26,637 nucleotides of DNA, taken from NCBI GenBank assembly GCA_934255435.1, contig CAKQNZ010000007.1, positions 1 through 26,637 on the forward strand. Reading direction: 5' to 3'. The position numbers and the translations under genes are program-made. How positions within the stretch are numbered: position 1 is the stretch's first letter; every line of letters begins with the position of its first letter. The notes under the pieces were generated by a model. It searched no databases and was not told the origin of the DNA. It was given only the letters and a program-made list of their open reading frames with translations. This document shows, in pieces, positions 1 to 8,490 of the stretch. Source of the DNA: an uncultured Clostridia bacterium. GTDB lineage: Bacteria > Bacillota > Clostridia > Peptostreptococcales > Anaerovoracaceae.

Positions 1-2101
1 TTGTCTTATAGATGAACTTCACACTTCCGTCCATCCCGTCAGGGAGCTGAGTGAACGTCTTGTAGCTCTTTCCTGCATTTACAACGGAGTCGAGATTGCC
101 TGTCACGCCTTTGAGATCGTTATTGTACATATCCACGATCCTGCTGATGCCTTCATCGTAAAGCTGCTTCATACCTTTCTGCAGCTGCAGTGCACCTGTA
201 TCCAGCTTCTTTACGCCGTTTATCAGCTGTACTGAGGAAACGTTCAGCTGTGACATGCCTGACGCAAGTTCTGATGCACCGGAGCTGATGGCTTTCTGTC
301 CTGCTGCCAGTGTCTTTGCACCTGAGGCAATATCTTTCGCACTGGATGTCAGTGACGGATTGTTTTTTGTGCCCTTTGCAGTGGCAAGACCCATTCCTGC
401 TGCCAGTTCTCCTGCTCCGGATTCGAGGCTTGCTGCACCCTTTATCAGTCCCGGATTCTTTGCCGTACCGTTGCCATCGAGACCTGCGTTTATAGCAGAA
501 ATACCTCCTGCAACGCTGGCTGAACCCTTGACAAGACCAGGATTCTTTGCTGTGCCATCTCCATTGACACCCGCTGCTATTTGCTGTGCTCCTGCTGATA
601 CTTTCTTCGAACCTGTCTGGAGTTTGCTGACTTTTTCGGTGGACATGGAGCTGCCCATTGCTTTCTGTATATTTTCAGAATCATCTATCGCAGCTATGGC
701 AGCCTCGATCTGTTTCTTCTGAGTTTCGTCAGTAACATTTTCCTTGAGAGCATTCAGAGACGCTTTCGCTTTATCAAGACTTGTCACGCTGGCTGTGATA
801 CTCTGTGCTGCTCCGCTGAGTGTCGAAGCCAGTTCGTCTATCCCATCTGCTACTGCTGCCGAGCCCCTGACAAGACCAGGGTTTTCTTCTGTGCCGTTTC
901 CATTGACTCCGGCTGCTATCTGCTGTATGCCGGAGAAAACCGCTGCCGAGCCATCGGCCAGACCTGTCTGCTCCGATGTGCCCTTGATACCTGCTGCTAT
1001 GCTCTGCACTCCTGTATTTATGCCCTGGCTGCCTGTATAAAGAGCCTCAGCTCCCTCACGCATGGATCCCAGTTTGGTTTCCAGCGTAGAAGAGAACTTC
1101 TGTGTGCCGGAGGCCAGATCCCTGCTGCCTGCCAGTGCAGAAGATGTGCCCTTGTCGAGCTTCGATGCGCCTTTGTCAAGCTTTGACACGCCGTCTTTCA
1201 GTGTGCCGGTCTTGCTGCTGAGCATGTGTATGCCATCATAAAGCTGTGTCGAGCCGCTGACCAGTTTCTTCGCACCGCTGTCCAGCTCCTTCACCTGGTC
1301 ATCCATATCCAGATCGCCGAAATCGCTTGTATCCACATTCTCAAAGATGTCGCTGGTGACTACCGTCATTATATCCTCAAGACTGAACTTCTTCGCTTCG
1401 CCCTTTATCACGATGGTATCCGATATACCCAGTTTGTCTTCGGAGATATCCAGGCTTTCTGCCAGTCCCGGTACCGCCATGCCTGCGACTATGGTCTTTT
1501 CACCGTCGTCTATGACCTTGCCGCTGTTTACGGTTATATTTTTCAGACTGTCATCTTCTACAAGGAATCCTGTCATCACTATGAACGGCACTTTGACTCC
1601 GCCGGATGCACTCTGTCTGTTGTTGTAGTTTATCTCTATCCTGACGTCTCCGCTCTTGCCCTGGAGCTTTTCTCCTGTAGTCTCCTTGCCGTCGAGATAG
1701 TATTTTATATTCATCTCCACAGGTGTGTCCTTGTCGGTCTTTCCCTGATAGTAGATGTCATTGCCTTTGGCTTTCCATGTGATGCTGTCTCCGGAGCCTT
1801 TGCTGTACTTTTCCTTGCCTTTCACATTCTCGATATCCTTGAGATTTGTGATATCGGAAATTGTATCAGTGGAGTTTTTATTGGAAAGGTGGTCGCTGAC
1901 GATCACATCATTCTGCATTCCTGATGAGTCCGTCACGACGTATACTGTCTCTTCCTTCGTTGTCTTTCCGGCTGCAAAGACCGGAACTGCCGATGCAACT
2001 GTCATTGAAACTGTCACCAGCGCTGCCGTCAGGCACGCCAGTGCTGTGCGTCCCCTTTTCTGTCTTTTAGCGCTTTTTCCTGTATGATCGGTGAAAATCA
2101 T
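1..2101 (-). CDS. YhgE/Pip-like heptad-repeat membrane protein, C-terminus cut by window edge
   Basis: The frame starts at an ATG at 2101 and stays open to base 1, giving 700 residues without a stop, so the C-terminal part lies outside the window. A clear AGGAGG lies just upstream of the ATG. The N-terminus has a basic stretch and a hydrophobic segment ending in VPVFAAG, a signal peptide or first membrane anchor. After about residue 260 the protein becomes a long run of L-x-x-G heptads (for example KLVSGSTQLYDGI, KLDKGASKLDKG), the signature of the YhgE/Pip family and its relatives. Glycine-rich inserts of the type NGNGTxxNPGL interrupt the heptads at least three times. In this family a C-terminal membrane domain normally follows; that part is not visible. 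The MMPL exporter gene lies 37 bp upstream, so the two are almost certainly cotranscribed. A role in export or envelope assembly is inferred from family and context only. Confidence 0.85.
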   Translation of the reverse strand, partial: MIFTDHTGKSAKRQKRGRTALACLTAALVTVSMTVASAVPVFAAGKTTKEETVYVVTDSSGMQNDVIVSDHLSNKNSTDTISDITNLKDIENVKGKEKYSKGSGDSITWKAKGNDIYYQGKTDKDTPVEMNIKYYLDGKETTGEKLQGKSGDVRIEINYNNRQSASGGVKVPFIVMTGFLVEDDSLKNITVNSGKVIDDGEKTIVAGMAVPGLAESLDISEDKLGISDTIVIKGEAKKFSLEDIMTVVTSDIFENVDTSDFGDLDMDDQVKELDSGAKKLVSGSTQLYDGIHMLSSKTGTLKDGVSKLDKGASKLDKGTSSALAGSRDLASGTQKFSSTLETKLGSMREGAEALYTGSQGINTGVQSIAAGIKGTSEQTGLADGSAAVFSGIQQIAAGVNGNGTEENPGLVRGSAAVADGIDELASTLSGAAQSITASVTSLDKAKASLNALKENVTDETQKKQIEAAIAAIDDSENIQKAMGSSMSTEKVSKLQTGSKKVSAGAQQIAAGVNGDGTAKNPGLVKGSASVAGGISAINAGLDGNGTAKNPGLIKGAASLESGAGELAAGMGLATAKGTKNNPSLTSSAKDIASGAKTLAAGQKAISSGASELASGMSQLNVSSVQLINGVKKLDTGALQLQKGMKQLYDEGISRIVDMYNNDLKGVTGNLDSVVNAGKSYKTFTQLPDGMDGSVKFIYKT

Positions 2102-2138
2102 TCTATTTGTCCTCCTTCTTTCTAATCCTCGTACCCTG

Positions 2139-4262
2139 TTATACATTCGATCCGCCGGATGCGGTATCGGATACAGGCAGTGGCTCTTTGTCACTGTCTT
2201 TATTTATGAATCCTTTGCTGGTCTTTATTATCAGCTTGTCGAAAATCATGAATGCCGACGGCAGTATGAACATGACTACCAGCAGGCTGACTATAGCGCC
2301 TCTTGCCATCAGTGTGCACAGCGAGCTTATTATATCTATATCCGAATAGATACCTACGCCGAATGTGGCTGCAAAGAAGCTCAGTGCGCTTACTACAACA
2401 GATGGCATCGAAGTGGAGTGAGCTATCCATATGGACTCATGCTTGCTCTTTCCTGCATACCGCTCCGTCTTGTACCTGGTGGTCATCAGTATGGCGTAGT
2501 CCACCGTTGCTCCAAGCTGTATCGTGCTGATACATATCGAGGCGATGAACGGCAGCTCCGTACCGGTATAGAACGGGATACCCAGATTGATGAATATGGC
2601 CAGCTCTATGACTGCCACCAGTATCACCGGCAGTGATACGGATTTGAGTGTCAGCGCTATGATTATGAATATCGCCAGTATGGAAAGGCTGTTGACCACT
2701 TTGAAGTCCTTGTCTGTTATGGATATCAGATCCTTGGTGCAAGGCGCTTCGCCTATCAGCATGCCTTTGCTGTCATATTTGTCCACCACCTTGTTGATGG
2801 TGTCTATCTGCTTGTTGACTTTGTCGCTTGCCACCTTGTACTCAGAGTTTATGACAAGCAGCTGCCAGTTGTCGCTTTTAACTTTGCCTGTAAGCTCTGA
2901 CGGAAGCATCTGGTCAGGCACTGCAGGCCCTACGATACTTTCCATACCGAGAGTGTACTTGACTCCGTCCACCTTATTGATATCCTTCATCATGCTCTCG
3001 ACGTCCTTCTTAGGCATATCTGCATCCACCAGCAGCATGTGGGTGGTGTTCATATCGAACTGGTCTCCCAGCTTCTCGTTGGCTACTGCAAAAGGCAGAG
3101 TCTGCGGTACGCTTTTATCCAGATTGTAATAAACGTCCGTGTGACTGTAGCCTATATACGCCGGTATCAGCAGCACGATGAATATCACTGCGAATATACC
3201 CGGCTTCTTCGTCACTACGTTTGAAAGTTTGTCGAACTTCGGCAGCACACCTCTGTGCCTTGTCTTGTTGATAAGCTTTTCAAATGTGAGTATAAGCGAC
3301 GGAAGTATCGTGACACATCCGATGACTCCCAGCAGCACGCCCTTTGCCATGACTATGCCAAGGTCCATGCCCAGCGTGAATGTCATGAAGCACAGCGCCA
3401 GGAAACCTGCGATAGTTGTCAGAGAACTGCCTGCCACCGACGTGAGAGTGCTTGCGATGGCGTGTGACATAGCTTTCTCTTTATCGTCAGGATATATCTG
3501 CTGCTGTTCCTCGTAGCTGTGCCACAGGAATATGGAGTAATCCATAGTGACCCCCAGCTGAAGCACCGCGCTCAGCGCTTTGGTTATATACGATATCTCG
3601 CCCATGAACACGTTGGAGCCCAGGTTGTAAAGTATCGCCATGCCGATCCCCGCGATGAACAGCACAGGTATGATCCATGAGTCCATGAATATGGCCAGTA
3701 CTATGCATGCCAGCACTACTGCTATCAGCACATATACCGGCTCTTCCTTCTCCGCCAGATCCTTCAGGTCGGATACGAATGCCGTCATGCCGCTGACAAA
3801 GCACTGCTGACCGCCTATATGCCTTATTTCTTTGGCTGCCTCAAGACTCTCGTCTGCCGAGGTCCCTGTATCGAAGAACACCGCCATCAGTGTGGTGTCT
3901 CCGTTGTTGAAATCCTTGTAAACGCTGTCCGGTATCATCTCCTCCGGAACCGAAACATCCAGTATGCTGTCATACCAGACGACACTGTCCACATGATCCA
4001 CCTTTTCGATCTTCGACTTCAGTGCGGCGACATCCTTGTTTTTCATGCCGTCCACCATAACCATGGAAAATCCGCCTTTGCCGAAATCCTCCAGAAGTAT
4101 ATCCTGACCTTTTATGGTCTCGATATCATCAGGAAGATATGAAAGCACATCATAGTTTATCCTCGTCGCCATTATCCCCATCAGCGACGGGATCAGCAGA
4201 AGTACTGCTATCACCAGGATAAGCTTTCGTTTTCTTGTTACTGCTTCTCCAAACTTTAACAT
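2139..4262 (-). CDS. MMPL/RND-superfamily transporter (HAE3-like)
   Basis: The protein of about 707 residues has the duplicated RND layout. Each half has one membrane helix, a large extracytoplasmic loop and a block of about five helices. The helix-4 aspartate signature occurs in both halves: QLGVTMDYSIF near residue 240 and QLGATVDYAIL near residue 587. In RND exporters this Asp carries the proton that drives transport. The length fits the small MMPL group (YdfJ-like) of Gram-positive bacteria. Substrates in this group are lipids, hydrophobic compounds or drugs; none can be named here. Start choice: an ATG at 4271 has GGGAG directly against it, while the ATG three codons later (4262) has the same GGGAG nine bases away, so 4262 is preferred. 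A TetR regulator lies upstream and the heptad-repeat protein downstream, a common regulator/exporter/accessory set. Confidence 0.9.
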   Translation of the reverse strand: MLKFGEAVTRKRKLILVIAVLLLIPSLMGIMATRINYDVLSYLPDDIETIKGQDILLEDFGKGGFSMVMVDGMKNKDVAALKSKIEKVDHVDSVVWYDSILDVSVPEEMIPDSVYKDFNNGDTTLMAVFFDTGTSADESLEAAKEIRHIGGQQCFVSGMTAFVSDLKDLAEKEEPVYVLIAVVLACIVLAIFMDSWIIPVLFIAGIGMAILYNLGSNVFMGEISYITKALSAVLQLGVTMDYSIFLWHSYEEQQQIYPDDKEKAMSHAIASTLTSVAGSSLTTIAGFLALCFMTFTLGMDLGIVMAKGVLLGVIGCVTILPSLILTFEKLINKTRHRGVLPKFDKLSNVVTKKPGIFAVIFIVLLIPAYIGYSHTDVYYNLDKSVPQTLPFAVANEKLGDQFDMNTTHMLLVDADMPKKDVESMMKDINKVDGVKYTLGMESIVGPAVPDQMLPSELTGKVKSDNWQLLVINSEYKVASDKVNKQIDTINKVVDKYDSKGMLIGEAPCTKDLISITDKDFKVVNSLSILAIFIIIALTLKSVSLPVILVAVIELAIFINLGIPFYTGTELPFIASICISTIQLGATVDYAILMTTRYKTERYAGKSKHESIWIAHSTSMPSVVVSALSFFAATFGVGIYSDIDIISSLCTLMARGAIVSLLVVMFILPSAFMIFDKLIIKTSKGFINKDSDKEPLPVSDTASGGSNV

Positions 4263-4334
4263 CCCTGTCATCTCCCATATGTAAATATTTATGATATTTA
4301 AGTTTATATCACAGTAAAAGGGTATGCTATAAAC

Positions 4335-4366
4335 AATAAAAAAATGGTGTACAAAATTTGTACACC
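4335..4366 (-). terminator. Perfect dyad plus T-tract between tetR and the MMPL gene
   Basis: Bases 4346-4366 form a perfect dyad with arms GGTGTACAAA and TTTGTACACC around one base. On the minus strand it is followed directly by a run of seven T after one A. It starts 15 bases after the tetR stop codon, so it can work as the tetR terminator. The same dyad lies in the promoter region of the MMPL gene and has the symmetry of a TetR operator. The sequence cannot tell these two roles apart, and both may apply. Confidence 0.5.
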
Positions 4367-4380
4367 AATTATGTTTTGTA

Positions 4381-4959
4381 TTATTTTTTAAAATCTTCTG
4401 TTATTTTCTGTGTACTTTCCAAAGCACCACTGATGGTGCCTCTGAACATACACTCGCACATATACGCCAGTTTCTCAGGCGGCATATCCATGCCGTCATC
4501 TATCCACTGCAGCACTCTGGCAACAAAGGCGTTCTGATAAAATTCCGCTGCAAGATCCCTGGCATCTGTACTTATCGTCTCATCCTGCACATACGGATCT
4601 ATAAGCTCTCTGGCATACCTGTATATCACCTGTTTCAGATATCCCGCCAGATCGTCACGATTGATGGAGTCATACACATGACGTATCATCTTCCTGTGCT
4701 CATAGAGATATTCCAGACCCTCCAGCAGCAGCTGTCCCAGCTTCTGATCCTCCTGCCTGCATCTTGACACGATATCTTCTGCCTCTGCCACGAAGATCCA
4801 GCTGCAAAGATCATATATATCCTGAAAATGATAGTAAAAAGTATTTCTCGTCATGCCGCAGTCGTCAGTTATCTCTTTTATCGTGATCTTCTCAAGGGGC
4901 TTTTTTTCAAGGAGTTTCGTGAGTGACGCTGCAATAGCCTTTTTTGTTAAAGTTGCCAT
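4381..4959 (-). CDS. TetR-family transcriptional regulator
   Basis: The protein of 192 residues has an N-terminal TetR DNA-binding domain. The helix-turn-helix spans about residues 25-45 (ITIKEITDDCGMTRNTFYYHF), with the usual TFYYHF at the recognition helix. The helical C-terminal domain, about residues 50-190, would bind the ligand and dimerise. The frame can be read upstream to a TTG at 4998 and an ATG at 4986, but the family domain begins at the ATG at 4959. The TTG would also lie inside the dyad proposed as operator, so 4959 is preferred; no strong ribosome binding site decides it. It sits directly upstream of the MMPL exporter and heptad-repeat genes on the same strand and most likely represses them. 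The ligand is unknown. Confidence 0.85.
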   Translation of the reverse strand: MATLTKKAIAASLTKLLEKKPLEKITIKEITDDCGMTRNTFYYHFQDIYDLCSWIFVAEAEDIVSRCRQEDQKLGQLLLEGLEYLYEHRKMIRHVYDSINRDDLAGYLKQVIYRYARELIDPYVQDETISTDARDLAAEFYQNAFVARVLQWIDDGMDMPPEKLAYMCECMFRGTISGALESTQKITEDFKK

Positions 4960-4996
4960 ATATATAAAACCGATCCTCTCAGTCATAGTTTTGATC

Positions 4997-5022
4997 AAAT
5001 ATGTTCTAATTTTAACATATTT
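4997..5022. promoter_or_regulatory. Candidate TetR operator overlapping the tetR -10
   Basis: Perfect 9-bp arms AAATATGTT and AACATATTT lie around an 8-bp centre. On the minus strand the dyad contains TGTTAAAAT, a good extended -10 (TGnTAAAAT), although no convincing -35 is seen. A dyad of this size covering the -10 of a tetR gene is the normal place for autorepression. Confidence 0.35.
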
Positions 5023-5094
5023 CAGGCAGCGACACTATTGTTTTTTACGATTCCTTACATATATAATGTTTTTTACGGCCATAAGAGAAAAAGT

Positions 5095-5178
5095 CGGCTT
5101 CACCGCATGTTTTCATATTGAATTTTTACCGGTATACCTGAAATAACGCAGACGATATCTCCATAATAATAAAAACAA
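5095..5178. repeat. Diverged intergenic repeat, copy A
   Basis: This stretch aligns in the same orientation with 9676-9759, at roughly 75-80% by eye over about 85 bases with two or three small gaps. Shared blocks include GGCTTC(A/G)CC, TCAT, GAAATA and ACGATAT(C/T)TCC. Copy A keeps only weak hairpins. The rest of the 341-bp gap 5023-5363 holds the plus-strand promoter and terminator listed separately, and no gene that I can see. Confidence 0.45.
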
Positions 5179-5201
5179 TTCACAGAAAACTTAAAGACCC
5201 C

Positions 5202-5230
5202 TTGAGATTTTGCCTGCATGATGTTACAAT
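5202..5230 (+). promoter_or_regulatory. Plus-strand sigma-A-type promoter with no gene downstream
   Basis: TTGAGA (5202-5207), a 17-bp spacer and TACAAT (5225-5230) form a near-consensus promoter pointing right. Transcription would start near 5237 and meet the hairpin and T-tract at 5287-5310 after about 75 nt. No ORF lies between them, so the product would be a short RNA or an antisense leader towards the amidohydrolase mRNA end. Confidence 0.4.
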
Positions 5231-5280
5231 ATTATTGTATAAAAATTAATATACTGTAACTCATAACTTGATTAAAAATA

Positions 5281-5310
5281 GAAAAGCATGCGAGGCTCGC
5301 ATGTTTTTCT
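5281..5310. terminator. Bidirectional intrinsic terminator
   Basis: CATGCGAG (5287-5294) and CTCGCATG (5296-5303) form a perfect hairpin. On the plus strand it is followed by TTTTTCTATTTTTT. On the minus strand it is followed by TTTTCTATTTTT. On the minus strand it lies 60 bp past the amidohydrolase stop and should end that operon. On the plus strand it would end any transcript from the promoter at 5202. Confidence 0.75.
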
Positions 5311-5363
5311 ATTTTTTGATATGTGTCTGAAGAAGGATCTACATCGGTCTATCAGTGTGTTTT

Positions 5364-7004
5364 TCATCTTTCGTATGTCACATTCCCGTCCATCATGGTG
5401 AATACGACTTCGGCGTCTTTTATTTCATCTTCCGGTATATCGAACAGGTTCCTGTCCAGGACTATCACATCGGCGAGTTTGCCTGCCTCCAGGGTCCCCA
5501 GCTCGTTTTCCCTGCTGTATACTTTTGCCGAGCCGAGGGTGTTGGCTGTCAGCGCCTCTCTCAGTGTGATGTTTTCACCGTTGTCTGCTCCGGCCTGGCT
5601 CCCATCGTAGTTTTTGCGGGTCACCGCTGCACATATACCCGACAGCTGGTTGTATTTCACTACAGGGAAGTCAGTTCCGAAGGCCATAGTCACACCTGCA
5701 TCCAGTATCGACCTGAACGGCCACTCCCAGCGGCACCTTTCCTCGCCTACCCTTGCCAGCTTCTCGTTGTTGTCCAGCGGCAGATGTTCTCCCTGCAGCG
5801 AGGCTGTGACGTCCAGCTCTCTGAACCGTTTCAGGTCTGCTGGGTCTATCGTCTCTATGTGCTCGATGGAATTCCTGAGCCCGTGGCGTCCGTTTGCTCT
5901 GATGGAGGCTTCGAATGCATCCAGCGCCATCCTGACTGCTGCGTCTCCGATGCAGTGTATCCTCACCGGCAGCCCTGCTGCATTTCCGGCTATGACGCTG
6001 GCTTCAAGACTTTCCTTAGTTGCCAGCGGTACGCCTTCTCCGCAGGTATCCGGGTGATCTGCATAAGGCTCCAGCAGATATCCGGTGTATGTCGATGTGA
6101 CTCCGTCCAGGAAACCTTTGAGACCATTGATGCGGAAATACGGAGATGCGAATTCCTGCTGCCATTTCTTTGCTTCTGAAAAGTCCGTATGTCCCATCAG
6201 TGCTGTGTACACATGCACTCTGCTGGTGAATTCCCCTGCGTCTGCCATGCTGCTGAACACTTTGTACCTGTCGTGGTAGAAATCCTTGTATTCATCAGCA
6301 CTCATCTCGCTGAGAGAAGTGACTCCGTATTTTGCAAGGCCTTTCATGAAATGCCTTGTTATATCCCGTATATCCTCCTCAGGGAAATCGTACAGCTTTT
6401 CCCAGGCGTGTATCATGGCATCCGGCTCGTATATGATGCCGTTCATCTCGCCGTTTTCATAAAGCCCTATGGAACCGCCTTTGAGCTCCATGTCCGGATG
6501 ATAGCCCGCCTCTTCCAGGGCTTTGCTGTTGAGCCAGCAGGTATGTGCGTCTGCACAGTTCATATATACCGGTTTGTCAGGAACGATGCGGTCCAGGGAC
6601 TCTTTCGTCGGAAGCGGTGCATCTCCCCAGTTTGCAGGAAACCATCCGAATCCCCTTATACGTTTTTCCTCAGGATGGCTGTCCGCATATTCCTTTATCA
6701 TCCTGACAGCCTCCTCCTCGGAGGAGGAGCTGGTGATATCCACCATGTGATCGCTGTCAGCCACTGCTCCCCACCAGAGGTGATCGTGTCCGTCCACAAA
6801 TCCCGGCATTATCAGTCTGTCGCCGAAATCACGGACCTTCGTATCTGCAGATATGTATCCTGCTATCTCTTCATCGCTTCCCACAGCGATTATCCTGTTG
6901 CCCTTTACAGCTACGCCGCCTGATATCAGTTTTTCATCTTTGACGGTGAATATGGCGCTGCTTTTTAAGATCATGTCTGCTTTATCATACATCTCGTCAT
7001 TCAC
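5364..7004 (-). CDS. YtcJ-type metal-dependent amidohydrolase (amidohydrolase_3)
   Basis: The protein of 546 residues has the composite beta-sandwich plus TIM-barrel order of the amidohydrolase superfamily. Metal ligands are visible: HDH in MPGFVDGHDHLWWG (His73, His75), His350 in RIHCIGDAA, His382 in SIEHIETID and Asp445 in GTDFP. The length and the GFGWFPANW motif match the YtcJ/AepA subgroup, whose substrates are mostly unknown amides, imides or N-acyl compounds. There is no signal peptide, so it is cytoplasmic. The start is a GTG overlapping the permease stop by 8 bp, which implies translational coupling; an ATG four codons later is the alternative. Pairing with the permease suggests that an imported amine or amino-acid derivative is hydrolysed inside the cell. 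That substrate class is inference. Confidence 0.88.
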   Translation of the reverse strand: MNDEMYDKADMILKSSAIFTVKDEKLISGGVAVKGNRIIAVGSDEEIAGYISADTKVRDFGDRLIMPGFVDGHDHLWWGAVADSDHMVDITSSSSEEEAVRMIKEYADSHPEEKRIRGFGWFPANWGDAPLPTKESLDRIVPDKPVYMNCADAHTCWLNSKALEEAGYHPDMELKGGSIGLYENGEMNGIIYEPDAMIHAWEKLYDFPEEDIRDITRHFMKGLAKYGVTSLSEMSADEYKDFYHDRYKVFSSMADAGEFTSRVHVYTALMGHTDFSEAKKWQQEFASPYFRINGLKGFLDGVTSTYTGYLLEPYADHPDTCGEGVPLATKESLEASVIAGNAAGLPVRIHCIGDAAVRMALDAFEASIRANGRHGLRNSIEHIETIDPADLKRFRELDVTASLQGEHLPLDNNEKLARVGEERCRWEWPFRSILDAGVTMAFGTDFPVVKYNQLSGICAAVTRKNYDGSQAGADNGENITLREALTANTLGSAKVYSRENELGTLEAGKLADVIVLDRNLFDIPEDEIKDAEVVFTMMDGNVTYER

Positions 7005-8355
7005 ATCCCTTTTTCTTTCTGTTCATAGCTACCAGAAGTGCAATGACTCCTACAGCCAGCCAGATGAATCCTATAGTGAGAGCCCATTTACCGAGGTTTA
7101 TCCAGAGGTATACACATATGCAAGCTCCGATCAGCGGCAGCAGTATGTATTTGATGAAGGCTGCAACGCCTCTTCTCTTTTCTCTTACCCAGTAGTGTGC
7201 GAATACTGATGCATTTACAAGTGCGAAGCCCAGCAGTGCTCCGAAGTTGATCATCGTAGAACCAAGATCCAGACTGATCCATATCGCCAGCAGTGAAACG
7301 ACTCCTATGAGAATGATGTTGTAGCTTGGGACTTTGAACCTGTCGCTGACGTGTCCGAAGAATTTCTTAGGAAGCTGGTTGTCTCTGCCCATTCCGAAGA
7401 GTATCCTTGCACATGATGCCTGAGATGATATTGCTGATGCCAGGCACGCTATTATCATTACTACGCAGAGCAGTGTTGCCATGAACTGACCTGCCAGATA
7501 TCCCAGCAGCTGATATGAACCATTGTCAGGATCCAGCTCTTTCCAGCCTTCAGGCCATGCTACCTGGAACAGATATGTTGATATGACGAACAGTCCGCCG
7601 GCACAGAGGCAAACGATGATAAGCGCTCTTCCTACTGTCTTTCCAGGGTCTTTGGCTTCTTCTGCCAGTGTCGTTACCGAGTCGAATCCCAGGAAGCAGA
7701 GGCAAAGTACAGATGCACCTGCTACTACTCCGTTGATGCCTACGTTGCCCCATTCAGCTGCATTGTAGATACCGCCGATGTCTATGATGCTGTAATCGTG
7801 CTGTCCGATGACTTTGATGGCGAATATCACTGCAGTGATAACGAAGGCCAGCTGTATCAGGATGAATATATTGTCGAATGTAGACATTACCTTTACGCCT
7901 ACGAGGTTGATAGTCGTCACGATGGCTATCAGGATTATCATATCCAGCCATACCGGAATCTGCGGTATGAGGATAGGTATGTAAGCCGATGCGATTATGT
8001 AGTTGATCATCGGCAGCAGTATGTAGTCCAGGAGTATCGCCCACCCTGCCAGGAAACCGAGGTTCGGGTGCATCGTCCTGCTGACGTAGTTGTAAACAGA
8101 ACCTGCGATAGGATACGCCATTACCATCTGCCTGTAGCTCAGTGCTGTGAAAAACATCGCTGCTGTTGCGATAAGATAGGACAATGCCATCATACCGTGT
8201 GTACTGCCGTTTATCAGACCGAAATACGAGAATATCGTACAAGGGGCCAGATAAGCGAATCCGAACAGACATACTGCCGGAAGACCGAGAACTCTGTCAA
8301 GCTGCTGCTCATATCCGAATTCTTCCAATGAGTTCAATCTTGCTTCATTGCTCAT
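6997..8355 (-). CDS. APC-superfamily amino acid/amine permease
   Basis: The protein of 452 residues has about 12 hydrophobic helices. It has the APC-family N-terminal pattern: a short cytoplasmic lead, then LDRVLGLPAVCLFGFAYLAPCTIFSYFGLI as helix 1 with its unwound segment, then AYPIAGSVYNYVSRTMHPNLGFLAGW. It uses an ion gradient to move an amino acid, polyamine or related amine across the membrane; the exact substrate is not readable. An upstream in-frame TTG extends the frame by six codons. The ATG at 8355 has AGGAG eight bases before it and is the better start. It is the first gene of a two-gene operon with the amidohydrolase, and it lies downstream of a LuxR-type regulator that is separated from it by a terminator. 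Confidence 0.9.
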   Translation of the reverse strand: MSNEARLNSLEEFGYEQQLDRVLGLPAVCLFGFAYLAPCTIFSYFGLINGSTHGMMALSYLIATAAMFFTALSYRQMVMAYPIAGSVYNYVSRTMHPNLGFLAGWAILLDYILLPMINYIIASAYIPILIPQIPVWLDMIILIAIVTTINLVGVKVMSTFDNIFILIQLAFVITAVIFAIKVIGQHDYSIIDIGGIYNAAEWGNVGINGVVAGASVLCLCFLGFDSVTTLAEEAKDPGKTVGRALIIVCLCAGGLFVISTYLFQVAWPEGWKELDPDNGSYQLLGYLAGQFMATLLCVVMIIACLASAISSQASCARILFGMGRDNQLPKKFFGHVSDRFKVPSYNIILIGVVSLLAIWISLDLGSTMINFGALLGFALVNASVFAHYWVREKRRGVAAFIKYILLPLIGACICVYLWINLGKWALTIGFIWLAVGVIALLVAMNRKKKGCE

Positions 8356-8406
8356 AACTGTAGCTCCTTTCAAAATTTAAAAGATATAATAAATGATTAC
8401 GAGCAT

Positions 8407-8435
8407 ATATTATCAGACAATTCACGCAAGGTAAA
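8407..8435 (-). promoter_or_regulatory. Probable permease-amidohydrolase promoter
   Basis: TTTACC (8430-8435), a 17-bp spacer and TAATAT (8407-8412) preceded by TG one base away read on the minus strand. The start would lie about 45 bases before the permease ATG. Confidence 0.4.
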
Positions 8436-8490
8436 TTATTTCAATTGTTGAATTTTTATATTCAATTTAAGTATGAAGTACACCTCACTA

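Noticed and set aside
5355..6179. Long plus-strand frame of 274 codons
   Set aside because: It is a shadow of the amidohydrolase gene, which has all metal ligands in the opposite frame; the plus-strand product is rich in Cys and Arg with no domain.
6711..6729. Palindrome CTCCTCCT-CGG-AGGAGGAG inside the amidohydrolase gene
   Set aside because: It follows from codons for a Ser-Ser-Ser-Glu-Glu-Glu stretch and lies inside coding sequence.
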